Shown one piece after another: positions 10,285-19,395 of a DNA stretch of 64,000 bases. The number at the start of each line of letters is the position of its first letter. Position 1 is the stretch's first letter. Below the pieces are notes generated by a model, which was not told where the DNA came from, searched no databases, and saw only the letters and a program-made list of their open reading frames with translations. Location of the stretch: positions 372,001 to 436,000 of the forward strand of contig NZ_KB850000.1 in NCBI RefSeq assembly GCF_000369405.1, written 5' to 3'. The translations under genes were made by a program, and so were the position numbers. Source of the DNA: Acinetobacter sp. ANC 3929 (GTDB taxonomy: Bacteria > Pseudomonadota > Gammaproteobacteria > Pseudomonadales > Moraxellaceae).

Positions 10285-10330
10285 TAATTTTCACCTAGAT
10301 AAGATTCCTATCGTCTATAGGTGAAAATTA
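10285..10330. terminator. Long hairpin after the thioesterase gene
   Basis: Perfect 13-base inverted repeat TAATTTTCACCTA / TAGGTGAAAATTA with a 20-base loop that itself holds GATA/TATC. The T-run after it is poor, so termination efficiency is uncertain. Confidence 0.5.
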
Positions 10331-10468
10331 TCTTCTATTAAAAATCCTTTAAGTAAATGCCTTTAAAAGTTGATTGACTGCAAATATATGAAAAAAACAA
10401 ATCTCGTCATAGGATAATCACCACGAATCGGTTGTGATAATGGAATGAATCTTATCGGGAAGAAAGAG

Positions 10469-11461
10469 ATGATAATTAAAAATGGTTTAATTGCTTTGGC
10501 ATTATTGGGCTGCGCTATAACAGCGCAAGCGAAACAGACGGTATGTGTATTTGATCCTGTGGGTAAATCGGGTGATGCCTTTGCCTTAGCGAAAGATTAT
10601 GCGCTGGAAGCAAAAAAGTGGGGTGCAGAAATTGATTTGCGTGCTTATGTGGATGAGCGTGTTGCAGCAGAAGATTTAAAAGTAGGGCAATGTGATGGCG
10701 CGATTATTAGTGGATTACGTGGTCGACAGTTCAATAAGTATGTCGGCTCATTAGACGCTATTGGTGCTTTAACCGATTTAAAAACAGCGATTCTTGCTTA
10801 TCAATTGCTTTCCAAACCGCAAGCTGCAAAAAGTATGCTCAACGGCCCTTATGAGATTGCTGGTTTGGGTACGATTGGCCCTGCGTATTTATTTGTCTCT
10901 GATCGCAATATTAATACTTTGGCTAAGGCAGCAGGCAAGAAGATCGGTGTTTTTGCTTATGATGAAGCTCAACCGAAACTGGTTGCACAAGTAGGAGCAC
11001 AAGCAGTTTCTGTCGATGTTACCAATGCAGGGGCAAAGTTTAATAACCATCAAATTGATATTGTGCCGGCGCCAATTGTTGCTTATAAGCCGTTTGAACT
11101 CTATAAGGGGTTGGGAGATAAAGGTGGCATCGTAAAATTTCCACTGACACAAATTTCTGCAAATTTTATTATTCGAAAGGATAAGTTTCCTGAAGGATTT
11201 GGGCAAAAGTCTCGTGAATGGGTAGCGGGTCAACTCGGTCGCACCTTTAATATCATTTCCAAGTACGAAAAAGAAATTCCTGCAAAATACTGGATGATCA
11301 TTTCACCTGAAGAACAAGTGAATTATATGAAAATGATGCGTGAGGCGCGTATTTCACTCACCAAGGCAGGAATCTATGATCCTAAAATGATGAACTTCTT
11401 GAAAAAGGTGCGCTGTAAACAAAACCCAAATAGTTTTGAGTGTGCACTGAATGATGAATAA
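10469..11461 (+). CDS. AdeT-like periplasmic solute-binding protein
   Basis: Exported protein with a Sec signal (MIIKNGLIALALLGCAITAQA, cleavage after AQA) and a body starting KQTVCVFDPVGKSGD. It belongs to the Acinetobacter family whose members are often labelled AdeT or 'RND efflux aminoglycoside resistance', but it has no transmembrane segments beyond the signal and resembles TRAP/ABC solute-binding proteins (GQCDGAIISGLRGRQFN, conserved Cys pair near the C-terminus). ATG 10469, preceded by AAGAAAGAG, gives the usual signal-peptide length; ATG 10445 is the alternative. Ligand unknown and no transporter is adjacent. Confidence 0.75.
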   Translation: MIIKNGLIALALLGCAITAQAKQTVCVFDPVGKSGDAFALAKDYALEAKKWGAEIDLRAYVDERVAAEDLKVGQCDGAIISGLRGRQFNKYVGSLDAIGALTDLKTAILAYQLLSKPQAAKSMLNGPYEIAGLGTIGPAYLFVSDRNINTLAKAAGKKIGVFAYDEAQPKLVAQVGAQAVSVDVTNAGAKFNNHQIDIVPAPIVAYKPFELYKGLGDKGGIVKFPLTQISANFIIRKDKFPEGFGQKSREWVAGQLGRTFNIISKYEKEIPAKYWMIISPEEQVNYMKMMREARISLTKAGIYDPKMMNFLKKVRCKQNPNSFECALNDE

Positions 11462-11486
11462 AATATGATTTAAAATAACAAATAGG

Positions 11487-11521
11487 CCCTCTTTATTAAT
11501 TGTAATTTAGAGGGTTTTTTA
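11487..11521 (+). terminator. Intrinsic terminator after the AdeT-like gene
   Basis: CCCTCT / AGAGGG stem with a 16-base AT-rich loop, followed by seven Ts. Confidence 0.8.
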
Positions 11522-11572
11522 TTGAATAAAGTAGATGAGTCCTTTAAAAAACATAACAACATTTAAGTATGC

Positions 11573-11631
11573 GAAATAGTGAGAACATGCTAAAACTAAA
11601 TCTGTTCAAATTCATTTGTTCTGACTATTTC
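11573..11631 (+). promoter_or_regulatory. Leader inverted repeat upstream of the TelA-like operon
   Basis: GAAATAGTGAGAACA (11573-11587) and TGTTCTGACTATTTC (11617-11631) are inverted with one mismatch in 15. An alternative pairing joins GAACA with TGTTC at 11603. The right arm ends eight bases before the first ATG, where no Shine-Dalgarno sequence is visible. Confidence 0.5.
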
Positions 11632-11639
11632 TTACTTTT

Positions 11640-12416
11640 ATGACGATACCGCTCGACTTAACACCTTTATCGCAAATTGAGTCAAATCAAGAACATATTT
11701 TAGCGATTAAACGGAATGACCTATTGCCTTTAGTTAATGATCCGCATCGTTTGAATCATTATGCAGATCATTTGGTGCAAGCGCAGAGTGTGTTACTGAA
11801 TGGCGTTGATCCAAAGTTGAATCAACAGCTGAGTGAGGTCATTACACAGATCATTCAGCAATTATCGCTTTCCAAGAAATATTTAGGTAGCCGACGATTT
11901 AATGCATTGCAAAAATGGTTGGGAATTGATGTCGAATATGATGCTGGACAAGTAAAATATGTTAAAGACTTGGATCGTTTAATCAATGAAGCAAATCATT
12001 TAAGTCAACGGTTGCAGATTGAAATCCAGAAATCCCAGTCACGTTTGCAGCAAGCCTTGGGTTTACGAGAACAGATGGCAGCCTATATTGTTGCTGCAGA
12101 TGAATTTCTGAAGGAATATCCTCAATTCAGTAAACAGCAGGTGCTTGACCATTTTGTTGAGCGACTATCTAAAAAAATCAATACATTGCAGACTTTACAG
12201 AGCAGCAATGATATTGCGATGAAACAGATGCAGTTGTCACAGCATTTATCCTTTAGTCTTTTAGATCGTTTTAAAGAGGCACAACAGGTGTTGATTCCAG
12301 CTTGGCAATACCATTTAAAGCAAAGTCGTGAGTCAAACTCTAGCGCAACGATTGAGCAGCTAGATAAGAGCCGAGAAGAGTTAATTCAAAATTTGAAAAA
12401 ATCATTACAGAAATAA
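11640..12416 (+). CDS. Helical cytoplasmic protein, first gene of the TelA-like operon
   Basis: 258-residue protein without signal or membrane segment, almost wholly helical and rich in Gln, Leu and Lys (NEANHLSQRLQIEIQKSQSR and similar heptad-like stretches). It ends 9 bases before the TelA-like gene, and its order of helices (N-terminal helix pair, a GxRRFNALQKWLGI segment, long coiled coils, a C-terminal LIPAWQYHLKQS) parallels that protein (FFGGLLNKIKG ... LPAWKNQISLA), so it may be a short diverged TelA relative. No catalytic residues recognisable. Expected partner of the next two products. Confidence 0.6.
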   Translation: MTIPLDLTPLSQIESNQEHILAIKRNDLLPLVNDPHRLNHYADHLVQAQSVLLNGVDPKLNQQLSEVITQIIQQLSLSKKYLGSRRFNALQKWLGIDVEYDAGQVKYVKDLDRLINEANHLSQRLQIEIQKSQSRLQQALGLREQMAAYIVAADEFLKEYPQFSKQQVLDHFVERLSKKINTLQTLQSSNDIAMKQMQLSQHLSFSLLDRFKEAQQVLIPAWQYHLKQSRESNSSATIEQLDKSREELIQNLKKSLQK

Positions 12417-12425
12417 GAGGGGAAT

Positions 12426-13553
12426 ATGATGTCCGATTCAGAATTGATCCAATCATCAAATGAAATTGAACTGAAACCAGAACAGCGTTTTGAGCAATTG
12501 AATTTAAAAGAGTTGGGCTTGCAACCCCATGACTATGCTGAAGTGATGGATGCACATAAAGAACTGGCTGAAATCAGTACCACAGCTGTAGCTGAATACG
12601 GTAAAAATATTGCCAATAAGACTTCAACCTATACCGATGAATTATTAAATTTGGTACAGAATAAAGACTTGGATGCCACAGGTCAGAAACTCAATGAAGT
12701 GGTACAAGTTGCTCAGCAGCTAAATACGTCAAGTATTCTGAATAAATCAAAAAGCTCTGGCTTTTTTGGTGGCTTACTGAACAAAATTAAGGGTGCCAAA
12801 CAAAATTTTGACCAGCATTTTAATACCACCAAAGAGCAGATTGATGTACTGGTCAAAGAAATTGAAAGTTCACAATCAGGTTTGAAAGCGCGTGTTGGCA
12901 CATTGGATAAAATGTTTGATGCGGTGCAGGATGAATATAAACAACTGGGTGTGTATATTGCAGCGGGTCAGTTGAAGCAGCAGGATATTCAACAGCAAAT
13001 TACGACACTGACCAATCAAGAACAAGATCAGCAGACCACACAGCAGATTTATGATCTCAATCATGTTGCCAATAATCTTGAAAAACGGGTGAGTGATCTT
13101 CATGTTTTACAACAGTCTGCAATGCAAACTTTGCCGATGATTCGGATTATCCAATCAAACAATTTAATGTTGGTCGATAAGTTTTATGCGATTAAAAACA
13201 TTACATTACCTGCATGGAAGAATCAAATAAGCTTGGCAATTTCGCTGCAAGAGCAAAAGAACAGCGTCCAACTTGCCAAGGCGATTGATGATACCACCAA
13301 TGAATTATTACGTCGTAATGCGGAGTTATTGCATCAGAACTCTGTTGATACGGCTAAAGCCAATCAGCGTTCTGTGATCGATGTAGAAACACTTGAACAT
13401 GTACAAAATACCCTCATTAAAACAGTAAACGATGTGATTCAGATTCAGAAAGAAGGGATGCAAAAGCGCGCAGAAGCAACAACTCGCTTACGTGCTTTGC
13501 AAGAGAATTTGAATCATTTGGTGCTTGAGAATAGTCAACCGCCTAAATCTTGA
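12426..13553 (+). CDS. TelA family (toxic anion resistance) protein
   Basis: 375-residue all-helical cytoplasmic protein of the TelA/KlaA family (Pfam TelA), named for tellurite resistance on plasmids and present on many chromosomes in stress or envelope-associated operons. Visible features: the SSGFFGGLLNKIKGAKQNFDQHFNTTKEQID segment, a long central coiled coil (about 140-240), and the conserved core LPMIRIIQSNNLMLVDKFYAIKNITLPAWKNQI. AGAGGGG precedes the start. The third gene follows after 12 bases. A tellurite phenotype is not implied. Confidence 0.8.
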   Translation: MMSDSELIQSSNEIELKPEQRFEQLNLKELGLQPHDYAEVMDAHKELAEISTTAVAEYGKNIANKTSTYTDELLNLVQNKDLDATGQKLNEVVQVAQQLNTSSILNKSKSSGFFGGLLNKIKGAKQNFDQHFNTTKEQIDVLVKEIESSQSGLKARVGTLDKMFDAVQDEYKQLGVYIAAGQLKQQDIQQQITTLTNQEQDQQTTQQIYDLNHVANNLEKRVSDLHVLQQSAMQTLPMIRIIQSNNLMLVDKFYAIKNITLPAWKNQISLAISLQEQKNSVQLAKAIDDTTNELLRRNAELLHQNSVDTAKANQRSVIDVETLEHVQNTLIKTVNDVIQIQKEGMQKRAEATTRLRALQENLNHLVLENSQPPKS

Positions 13554-13565
13554 TATAGCTCATTT

Positions 13566-14498
13566 TTGAAGGAAAGATCATTGTCACCCATAGACGATTT
13601 TAGTGTACAGCCTATTGACCAGCGTTTAGATGTTTTAAAAAAACGTCAACGCAACTTGATGATCTGGTTTTTTCTGACCAGTACATTGTTGGTTGTTACA
13701 ATTGCGGTGCTGTTTTTGCAAAAAGAATTTATCTATCGTTTCTTTGATCTTTCTGTATATGTACAGGCTTTAGATTTGCCTTATCATGTACAGGATCTTG
13801 TTCCTTTTAAGCAACCTGTTGATTATCTTTTTAATTTATTATCATGGTTTGGCTGGTTGTTTCTCAAACTCTTTGTCTCATTTATTGGTGCTTTTTTGCT
13901 AGTCAGTTGGGCGAAGAAATTCAAATTTTTTCAGCAACGTTTCCAAGCATGGACACAGCGTATTTTGGCATGGGTAATTTCGTTTATCTTGCTTTGGTCT
14001 GGTTTGACCTACATCCAATACGACTGGAAAGATGAAACCAAGCAGGCATATCAGCAATGGATGAGCTATCAAAACAATATTGTTGAAAGTCAGATTGCTC
14101 AAGATTTACAGCAGGCCAATATTTCATCGACTGAAAAAGCCTATATCTTGGCGCAAGTGGCCTTATTGCACCAGCCTGTCGATCGTAAAACCGCAAATGA
14201 GTATGTTAATCAATTGATTGCAGCTGAGAAAAACAACCCGATTCAGTTCAAAGAATATGATTTTAAGCCTGAGCAGCTGTGGGTCATGCAACAGCAGCTT
14301 TACGGTAAAAGTATCACATCACTCACACAGCCTCTAGATTTACGGGCTCAGCAGGCAGAACGAGTTTCTAGCGTTGTGAATGTGATCTTGTGGGGACTGA
14401 TCGTATTCAGTGTCGCGTTCAGTACCATCTTGTATTTGCTAGCCAAACATTTGAAAAATCGTCGTGTTCGGATCACACAGAAACTTAACGTTTTTTAA
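13566..14498 (+). CDS. Membrane protein of the TelA-like operon
   Basis: Unrecognised inner-membrane protein, 310 residues or slightly fewer depending on start. Hydrophobic segments lie at about 32-52, 95-115, 130-148 and 270-290; a polar, helical ~110-residue domain (DETKQAYQQWMSYQNNIVESQ to AAEKNNPIQFKEYDF) lies between the third and fourth. It starts at a non-ATG codon near 13566; the later TTG at 13581 following AAGGAAAG is a plausible start. Last gene of the three-gene unit; it probably gives the two soluble helical proteins a membrane anchor (inference). Confidence 0.6.
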   Translation: MKERSLSPIDDFSVQPIDQRLDVLKKRQRNLMIWFFLTSTLLVVTIAVLFLQKEFIYRFFDLSVYVQALDLPYHVQDLVPFKQPVDYLFNLLSWFGWLFLKLFVSFIGAFLLVSWAKKFKFFQQRFQAWTQRILAWVISFILLWSGLTYIQYDWKDETKQAYQQWMSYQNNIVESQIAQDLQQANISSTEKAYILAQVALLHQPVDRKTANEYVNQLIAAEKNNPIQFKEYDFKPEQLWVMQQQLYGKSITSLTQPLDLRAQQAERVSSVVNVILWGLIVFSVAFSTILYLLAKHLKNRRVRITQKLNVF

Positions 14499-14542
14499 AT
14501 CTTTATTCGGTTTATCCGATCAAACTCATAAAAACATACTGT

Positions 14543-14587
14543 TTTACCTATTTAGTACTTTTGCGTACTATAGCTTCATTGAATGAA
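14543..14587 (+). promoter_or_regulatory. ahpF promoter with a palindromic operator
   Basis: TTTACC (14543-14548), 17-base spacer, TACTAT (14566-14571) fit a sigma-70 promoter. The perfect inverted repeat TAGTAC-N6-GTACTA (14553-14570) fills the spacer and overlaps the -10. TTCATT-G-AATGAA follows at 14575-14587. Position fits repression by a redox-responsive regulator; the factor cannot be named. Confidence 0.5.
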
Positions 14588-14625
14588 TTTAGCTGATTGA
14601 AAAGTCTTAGCGTTTGGAGAAATAC

Positions 14626-16191
14626 ATGTTAGATCAAAATATTAAAACTCAATTAAAAGCTTACTTAGAACGTTTAGAAAGTCCAATCGAGTTGGTTGCT
14701 GCTTTAGATGACTCGGACAAAGCTGCAAAAATTAAAGAACTCGTAACGGAAATTGCTGAACTTTCTGACCAAGTTACGGCGCGTTTTGACGGTTCAAACA
14801 CTCGCCGTCCTAGTTTTGGTGTAGCAAAAGCAGGTGAACAACCGCGTGTGTTCTTTGCCGGCTTGCCAATGGGACATGAGTTTACTTCTTTGATCTTGGC
14901 ATTATTACAAGTGTCTGGTTACGCACCAAAAGTCTCTGATGAAATCCTCACTCAGATCAAAGGCTTAAACTTAAGCGCAAATTTTGATGTGTTTGTCTCA
15001 CTCAGCTGCCATAACTGTCCAGATGTGGTTCAAGCGCTCAACTTAATTGCGATTAACAATCCAAATACCACAGCGACCATGATTGATGGTGCGTTCTTCC
15101 AAGACGAAGTTGAAGAACGTAAAATCTTGGCAGTGCCAATGGTGTTCCAGGACAATGAGCATATCGGTCAAGGTCGTATGACTTTGGAAGAAATCGTTGC
15201 TAAGTTAGATAGCAATTCTGCTGAGAAAGATGCAGCGGCAATCAATGCCAAAGATGCGTTTGATGTGTTGGTGATCGGAGGTGGTCCTGCTGGCGGTACC
15301 GCAGCGATTTACGCCGCACGTAAAGGCATCAAAACGGGTATCGTGGCTGAACGCTTTGGCGGTCAGGTGATGGATACCATGGATATTGAGAACTTCACCA
15401 CGGTTCAAAAAACCGTAGGCCCACAGTTCGCTCAAGACATGGAAGCACATGTACGTGAATACGGTGTGGACATCATGAACTTGCAACGTGTCAGCAAGAT
15501 CACAGGTGCAGATCAAACAGCCAATGGTCTGGTTGAAGTTGAACTGGAAAATGGTGCCAAGCTTGAATCGAAAACCATCATTCTTTCAACTGGCGCGCGC
15601 TGGAGAGAAATGAATGTACCAGGTGAAGCAGAATACCGTACTCGTGGTGTTGCCTACTGCCCACACTGTGATGGCCCATTGTTCAAAGGCAAACGTGTTG
15701 CGGTGATTGGTGGCGGTAACTCGGGTGTAGAAGCAGCCATTGACCTTGCGGGGATTGTGGAGCATGTAACTTTGGTTGAGTTTGATACCAAACTACGTGC
15801 CGATCAAGTATTGCAAGACAAGTTAAACAGCTTGCCAAATACCACGGTGATCTTGAATGCACTCAGTACTGAAGTGGTGGGTGATGGTTCACAAGTAACG
15901 GCATTGAAATACAAAGATCGTGCCACTGAGGTTGAACACACCGTAGAGCTTGCAGGGATCTTTGTGCAAATTGGTTTATTGCCAAACACGGATTTCTTAA
16001 AGAACAGTGCGGTTGAGCTGAGTAACCGCGGTGAGATCGTGATCAATGATCGCAACGAAACCAATGTCAAAGGTGTATTTGCTGCGGGTGACTGTACGAC
16101 TGTGCCATACAAGCAAATCATCATTGCGACTGGTGAAGGTGCCAAAGCATCGCTGTCTGCCTTTGATTATATGATCCGTTCTGGCGTATAA
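14626..16191 (+). CDS. ahpF: Alkyl hydroperoxide reductase subunit F
   Basis: FAD/NADH disulfide reductase that re-reduces the peroxiredoxin AhpC. N-terminal double-thioredoxin-fold domain with SCHNCP near residue 130, FAD-binding GGGPAGG near 220, the catalytic disulfide CPHCDGP near 345, NAD-binding [12 protein letters not shown], and the C-terminal [14 protein letters not shown]. Starting at ATG 14626 (after TTGGAGAA) gives 521 aa, the same length as E. coli AhpF. ahpC is not adjacent, so it must be encoded elsewhere. Confidence 0.97.
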   Translation: MLDQNIKTQLKAYLERLESPIELVAALDDSDKAAKIKELVTEIAELSDQVTARFDGSNTRRPSFGVAKAGEQPRVFFAGLPMGHEFTSLILALLQVSGYAPKVSDEILTQIKGLNLSANFDVFVSLSCHNCPDVVQALNLIAINNPNTTATMIDGAFFQDEVEERKILAVPMVFQDNEHIGQGRMTLEEIVAKLDSNSAEKDAAAINAKDAFDVLVIGGGPAGGTAAIYAARKGIKTGIVAERFGGQVMDTMDIENFTTVQKTVGPQFAQDMEAHVREYGVDIMNLQRVSKITGADQTANGLVEVELENGAKLESKTIILSTGARWREMNVPGEAEYRTRGVAYCPHCDGPLFKGKRVAVIGGGNSGVEAAIDLAGIVEHVTLVEFDTKLRADQVLQDKLNSLPNTTVILNALSTEVVGDGSQVTALKYKDRATEVEHTVELAGIFVQIGLLPNTDFLKNSAVELSNRGEIVINDRNETNVKGVFAAGDCTTVPYKQIIIATGEGAKASLSAFDYMIRSGV

Positions 16192-16203
16192 CTGATTTGA
16201 TCT

Positions 16204-16232
16204 AAAAAGCCCCAATTGTTTGGGGCTTTTTT
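16204..16232. terminator. Bidirectional terminator between ahpF and the lipase-like gene
   Basis: AAAAGCCCC / GGGGCTTTT stem with AATTGTTT loop, T-run on both strands, between two convergent genes. Confidence 0.9.
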
Positions 16233-16239
16233 ATTGCGC

Positions 16240-18258
16240 TTAATTCTTTGGTTTATATAAACCATGATCCACTAAATGCTGTCGTAAGATACGACGAAGT
16301 TCTAATACCGCTTCAGGTGTTTCTTGAATAGAGTGGCCACCTGTGAAAATCTTTTCAGAAACAGCACCATCTAAATGAGCACTTTTATATGGAACAATAC
16401 CATCGGTAATGACATTTGGATCGTCACTCTTGGTAATGTTACCCATAATAGAATGGAACACGAGGTCTTTTTCTGGTGGGATACTGGCGGTTAACTCCAT
16501 AAATTTAGATTTCTTACTTAGATCACTTGGACCATTTTGAATTACATCATTAGTCAGGGTTTTGACAAAATCTTTGAGATCCATGTCATCGCTGGTAAGG
16601 GTATCCGCTAGAGTGGTCAAGAAGGTTGCAGGAAGTTTGATAATCTTTCGTGCTGCCAAAGTAAACCAACGATCAGCAAAGTCTGTTCCTTTATGTGGAG
16701 CAGCCAAGAAAATAGCACGATCAAAGTTCGGAATAGGTTCCATTTTAAGTCGCTCACCAATCACGGGATGCTTACGTAAACGTGCTTGCTGGCGGCTATT
16801 CATCATGGTGAGTGCTTCCTTGGAAATATCAGCCTTACTCACCAAAAGACGGCTGATAATGCCCCCCATACTATGACCAATTAAAACCGCATCTTGAGCT
16901 GCTGCATCTTTATTATTCAGTGAGCCAAAGGCTTGTTTTAAAAGTGCGTAAATCTGGAAGCGACTTTCTAGAATTGGCATATTGGTTGAGTAAAACACTT
17001 GCCAAACTTGATAGTGCTCACGCAGAACTGCATCGCCCATAATATCATTGGTGACTGCAATCCATGCTTCAGGACTACTTGCTAGACCATGTACCAATAC
17101 AATGATTTTCTTGTTTGGATTGTACGGTTCGAGCATGTATAAATGCGGCATGGTTAGATGCTGATCACGATCGATTAAGCTCAAATAGGCAGATGCACCT
17201 AAATTATTTTCAGCTAACCAAAGACCATAAGGTGCAGAGAAGTTCGCGGCAAGCGAATATTCTTTACCAGCAATACTCACTTTCTCTACGCTATAAGGGT
17301 CATAAACCTTTACTTCAAAGTTCGGATTATTTAAAACATCATTAATCGTTGCAGCTGCACTCTTGGGCTGGGCAATGATGGTTGCCGCTAAATAGCGTGC
17401 TTTATGAATATTAGGGTTAAGTCCATTTGGATAGCTATAACTTAATGGATCGAGAATATATTTATTTTCACCATGGTTGGCATCTGTTGAAGGGAAGACT
17501 GCAACGAAATCTGAGCCGAAACCATCACGACGGTTGATTGCACGTAAGCCTGAAAAGTTCATGTTATAACTGGAAATAAATTTTTCCAGTTTCATATTCT
17601 GAAGTCGTTGATAGGACTGAATATCAATCGTATAGATGCTTTTACCAATCTGAATGGTCGGTGCTATGATCTTGGATGGATTTCTAAGACTATGTACATT
17701 TACCAATTTGGTTAAGGCTTGATTATAGAAGTCCCGAATTTGAACCTGTCTATTATCAAAAATCCGTTCTTGTGGCTGGCGAGCAGTTTTAAATAAATAA
17801 GCATAGCTATAGCGGATACTCTTATCTAAAGCTTCAAGTTCTTGGTCTAAGCATTGCTCATAGGCTGTTTGGATTGCTTTTTGTTCTTGTTCAGCCCTAT
17901 GTTTAGTCAGCTTGCTGATTTTACATTCAGAGGAATCCGAAAGTGTGATTGCCTTGGAAAGATATAGTTCACTGGCTGTCGATAGCAATTGCTCATCTTG
18001 AATCTGTGGGATTTTATGTAAGTCAGCAATACACTCATTTGGGGTTTGCATACAGACTTTAGCTTCTTTGCCTGACATTGAAAGTACATTCAGACTGGCT
18101 TCGCTGAGCTTCTTTTGGGTGAGAATGCTGTTACGTTCGTTGGCAATTGTCACGTTGAGCGCTTGTTGTTTAATACTGACAACTTGGCAGCCACTCATCA
18201 CGATGGTGCTTAGGAGAGAAATAAAAAATAAACGCTTATTTGGTGTAAATGCTAGCAT
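16240..18258 (-). CDS. Alpha/beta-hydrolase (lipase/esterase-like) lipoprotein
   Basis: 672-residue exported protein with a lipoprotein-type signal (LLSTIVMSGCQ; Cys at about residue 24). The first ~380 residues have no domain I recognise. The C-terminal half is an alpha/beta hydrolase: KKIIVLVHGLASSPEAW gives the oxyanion loop, VLIGHSMGGIISR the nucleophile elbow (GHSMGG), and the Asp (DGIVPYKSAHL) and His (GGHSIQETPEAV) complete the triad. Such cores occur in PGAP1-like esterases and lipases; substrate unknown. Convergent with ahpF; reads as a single-gene unit. Confidence 0.82.
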   Translation of the reverse strand: MLAFTPNKRLFFISLLSTIVMSGCQVVSIKQQALNVTIANERNSILTQKKLSEASLNVLSMSGKEAKVCMQTPNECIADLHKIPQIQDEQLLSTASELYLSKAITLSDSSECKISKLTKHRAEQEQKAIQTAYEQCLDQELEALDKSIRYSYAYLFKTARQPQERIFDNRQVQIRDFYNQALTKLVNVHSLRNPSKIIAPTIQIGKSIYTIDIQSYQRLQNMKLEKFISSYNMNFSGLRAINRRDGFGSDFVAVFPSTDANHGENKYILDPLSYSYPNGLNPNIHKARYLAATIIAQPKSAAATINDVLNNPNFEVKVYDPYSVEKVSIAGKEYSLAANFSAPYGLWLAENNLGASAYLSLIDRDQHLTMPHLYMLEPYNPNKKIIVLVHGLASSPEAWIAVTNDIMGDAVLREHYQVWQVFYSTNMPILESRFQIYALLKQAFGSLNNKDAAAQDAVLIGHSMGGIISRLLVSKADISKEALTMMNSRQQARLRKHPVIGERLKMEPIPNFDRAIFLAAPHKGTDFADRWFTLAARKIIKLPATFLTTLADTLTSDDMDLKDFVKTLTNDVIQNGPSDLSKKSKFMELTASIPPEKDLVFHSIMGNITKSDDPNVITDGIVPYKSAHLDGAVSEKIFTGGHSIQETPEAVLELRRILRQHLVDHGLYKPKN

Positions 18259-18330
18259 GATATGTCAGCAAGTTCGCTGGAAGATTGTAGCTATAATACG
18301 AAAATAGAATGTTTTTTCAATGACTGATAA

Positions 18331-18361
18331 AAAAATAGACTGTACACGACAGTCTATTTTT
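18331..18361 (-). terminator. Terminator of the TPR-like lipoprotein gene
   Basis: Perfect 13-base stem AAAAATAGACTGT / ACAGTCTATTTTT with a five-base loop, 22 bases beyond the minus-strand stop at 18383. Confidence 0.85.
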
Positions 18362-18382
18362 CAGAGTAAAATTTACAAGCAA

Positions 18383-19282
18383 TTAGTTTAAAACTTGCCA
18401 CATATTCCAGCGTTTTCCAGTTTCAACTTCTTTGATTAAGCGATCCGTGACTTCCGCTTCATCAGGATAACTGACTTTATAGTTCTTTAAGGTTTGAATC
18501 GCATTTTTCTTTTGCTCTAACCAAAGGTAGTTATTTGCAGCAGAAAGATATGCTTCTTGTACACCACCTTTCATGGCTTTATCTAAATATGGAATCGCTT
18601 CACGCTGACCGCCACCTTCAGACAACCCAAAACCAAACCAGAAATTGGTTTCCGCATCGCTTGGATTGATAGCAAGAATACGTTGGGCATAAGTCAACGA
18701 TTTTGAAGTATATGAGGTACCCAAGTCTAGATTACGTGCCATTACACTCGCTTTGAAAGCACGTGTTAATACGTCAAGTGAAGCATTTGGTTTTTCAGCT
18801 AAAGCATCTAATTTTTGTGTCGTTTCTTTCAACTTCACTTCATAACCTTTACGTTCTTGACGCTCAGAGAAACGAGGTGGGTAGTGACGCGCTTTACCTT
18901 CAACCAACTGTAAGAAATCGTCAATTTCAGTTACATCAACTTCATTGTCGCCAGCAAGAACTGCATATTTCATGCTGCGTTGTTTGCTATCGACTGTGGG
19001 AATAATAAGTTTGTTGACATCAAGCGTTGTCGATTTTGAAGGATCACTTTGTAATGACACTACCATCTTCGTTACAGGTTGTGCAGTTGCATCCTTAATC
19101 GCGACTTCAAAACTTGGTGGTGCATCATACTTGATTGGATTTAAAGCATAGAAAGCAGGGGTTGGATCTGGTTCCTTGAACACAAATGGTTCAGCAGCCT
19201 TATCTTTTTTTGCTGGGGCGATGCCACAGGCTGTCAAAAAAGAAGTTGAAAGTACAAGTAATGCCAAAGGCTTAAAATTCAT
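18383..19282 (-). CDS. Lipoprotein with TPR-like C-terminal half
   Basis: 299 residues with a clear lipoprotein signal (LALLVLSTSFLTACG). Residues ~60-130 look like a beta-rich domain; from ~150 onwards helical pairs have TPR character (SKSLTYAQRILAINPSDAETNFWFGFGLSEGGGQREAIPYLDKAM, then AYLSAANNYLWLEQKKNAIQTLKNYKVSYPDEAEV). No enzyme motifs. Probably an envelope-assembly or protein-interaction factor (inference). Single gene with its own terminator. Confidence 0.7.
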   Translation of the reverse strand: MNFKPLALLVLSTSFLTACGIAPAKKDKAAEPFVFKEPDPTPAFYALNPIKYDAPPSFEVAIKDATAQPVTKMVVSLQSDPSKSTTLDVNKLIIPTVDSKQRSMKYAVLAGDNEVDVTEIDDFLQLVEGKARHYPPRFSERQERKGYEVKLKETTQKLDALAEKPNASLDVLTRAFKASVMARNLDLGTSYTSKSLTYAQRILAINPSDAETNFWFGFGLSEGGGQREAIPYLDKAMKGGVQEAYLSAANNYLWLEQKKNAIQTLKNYKVSYPDEAEVTDRLIKEVETGKRWNMWQVLN

Positions 19283-19395
19283 GCTTTACATCCATTAATT
19301 TTAGTTAAATGAGAAGTAGATAGTTGGTTTCAACAGTCTAGGAAAAGCAAAACCAACTTGCAATGATAAGCTTGTTACATTTCTTATATATTCAA

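Noticed and set aside
12713..12901. Minus-strand open frames inside the TelA-like gene
   Set aside because: Shadow frames of the plus-strand gene; no starts, motifs or regulatory context.
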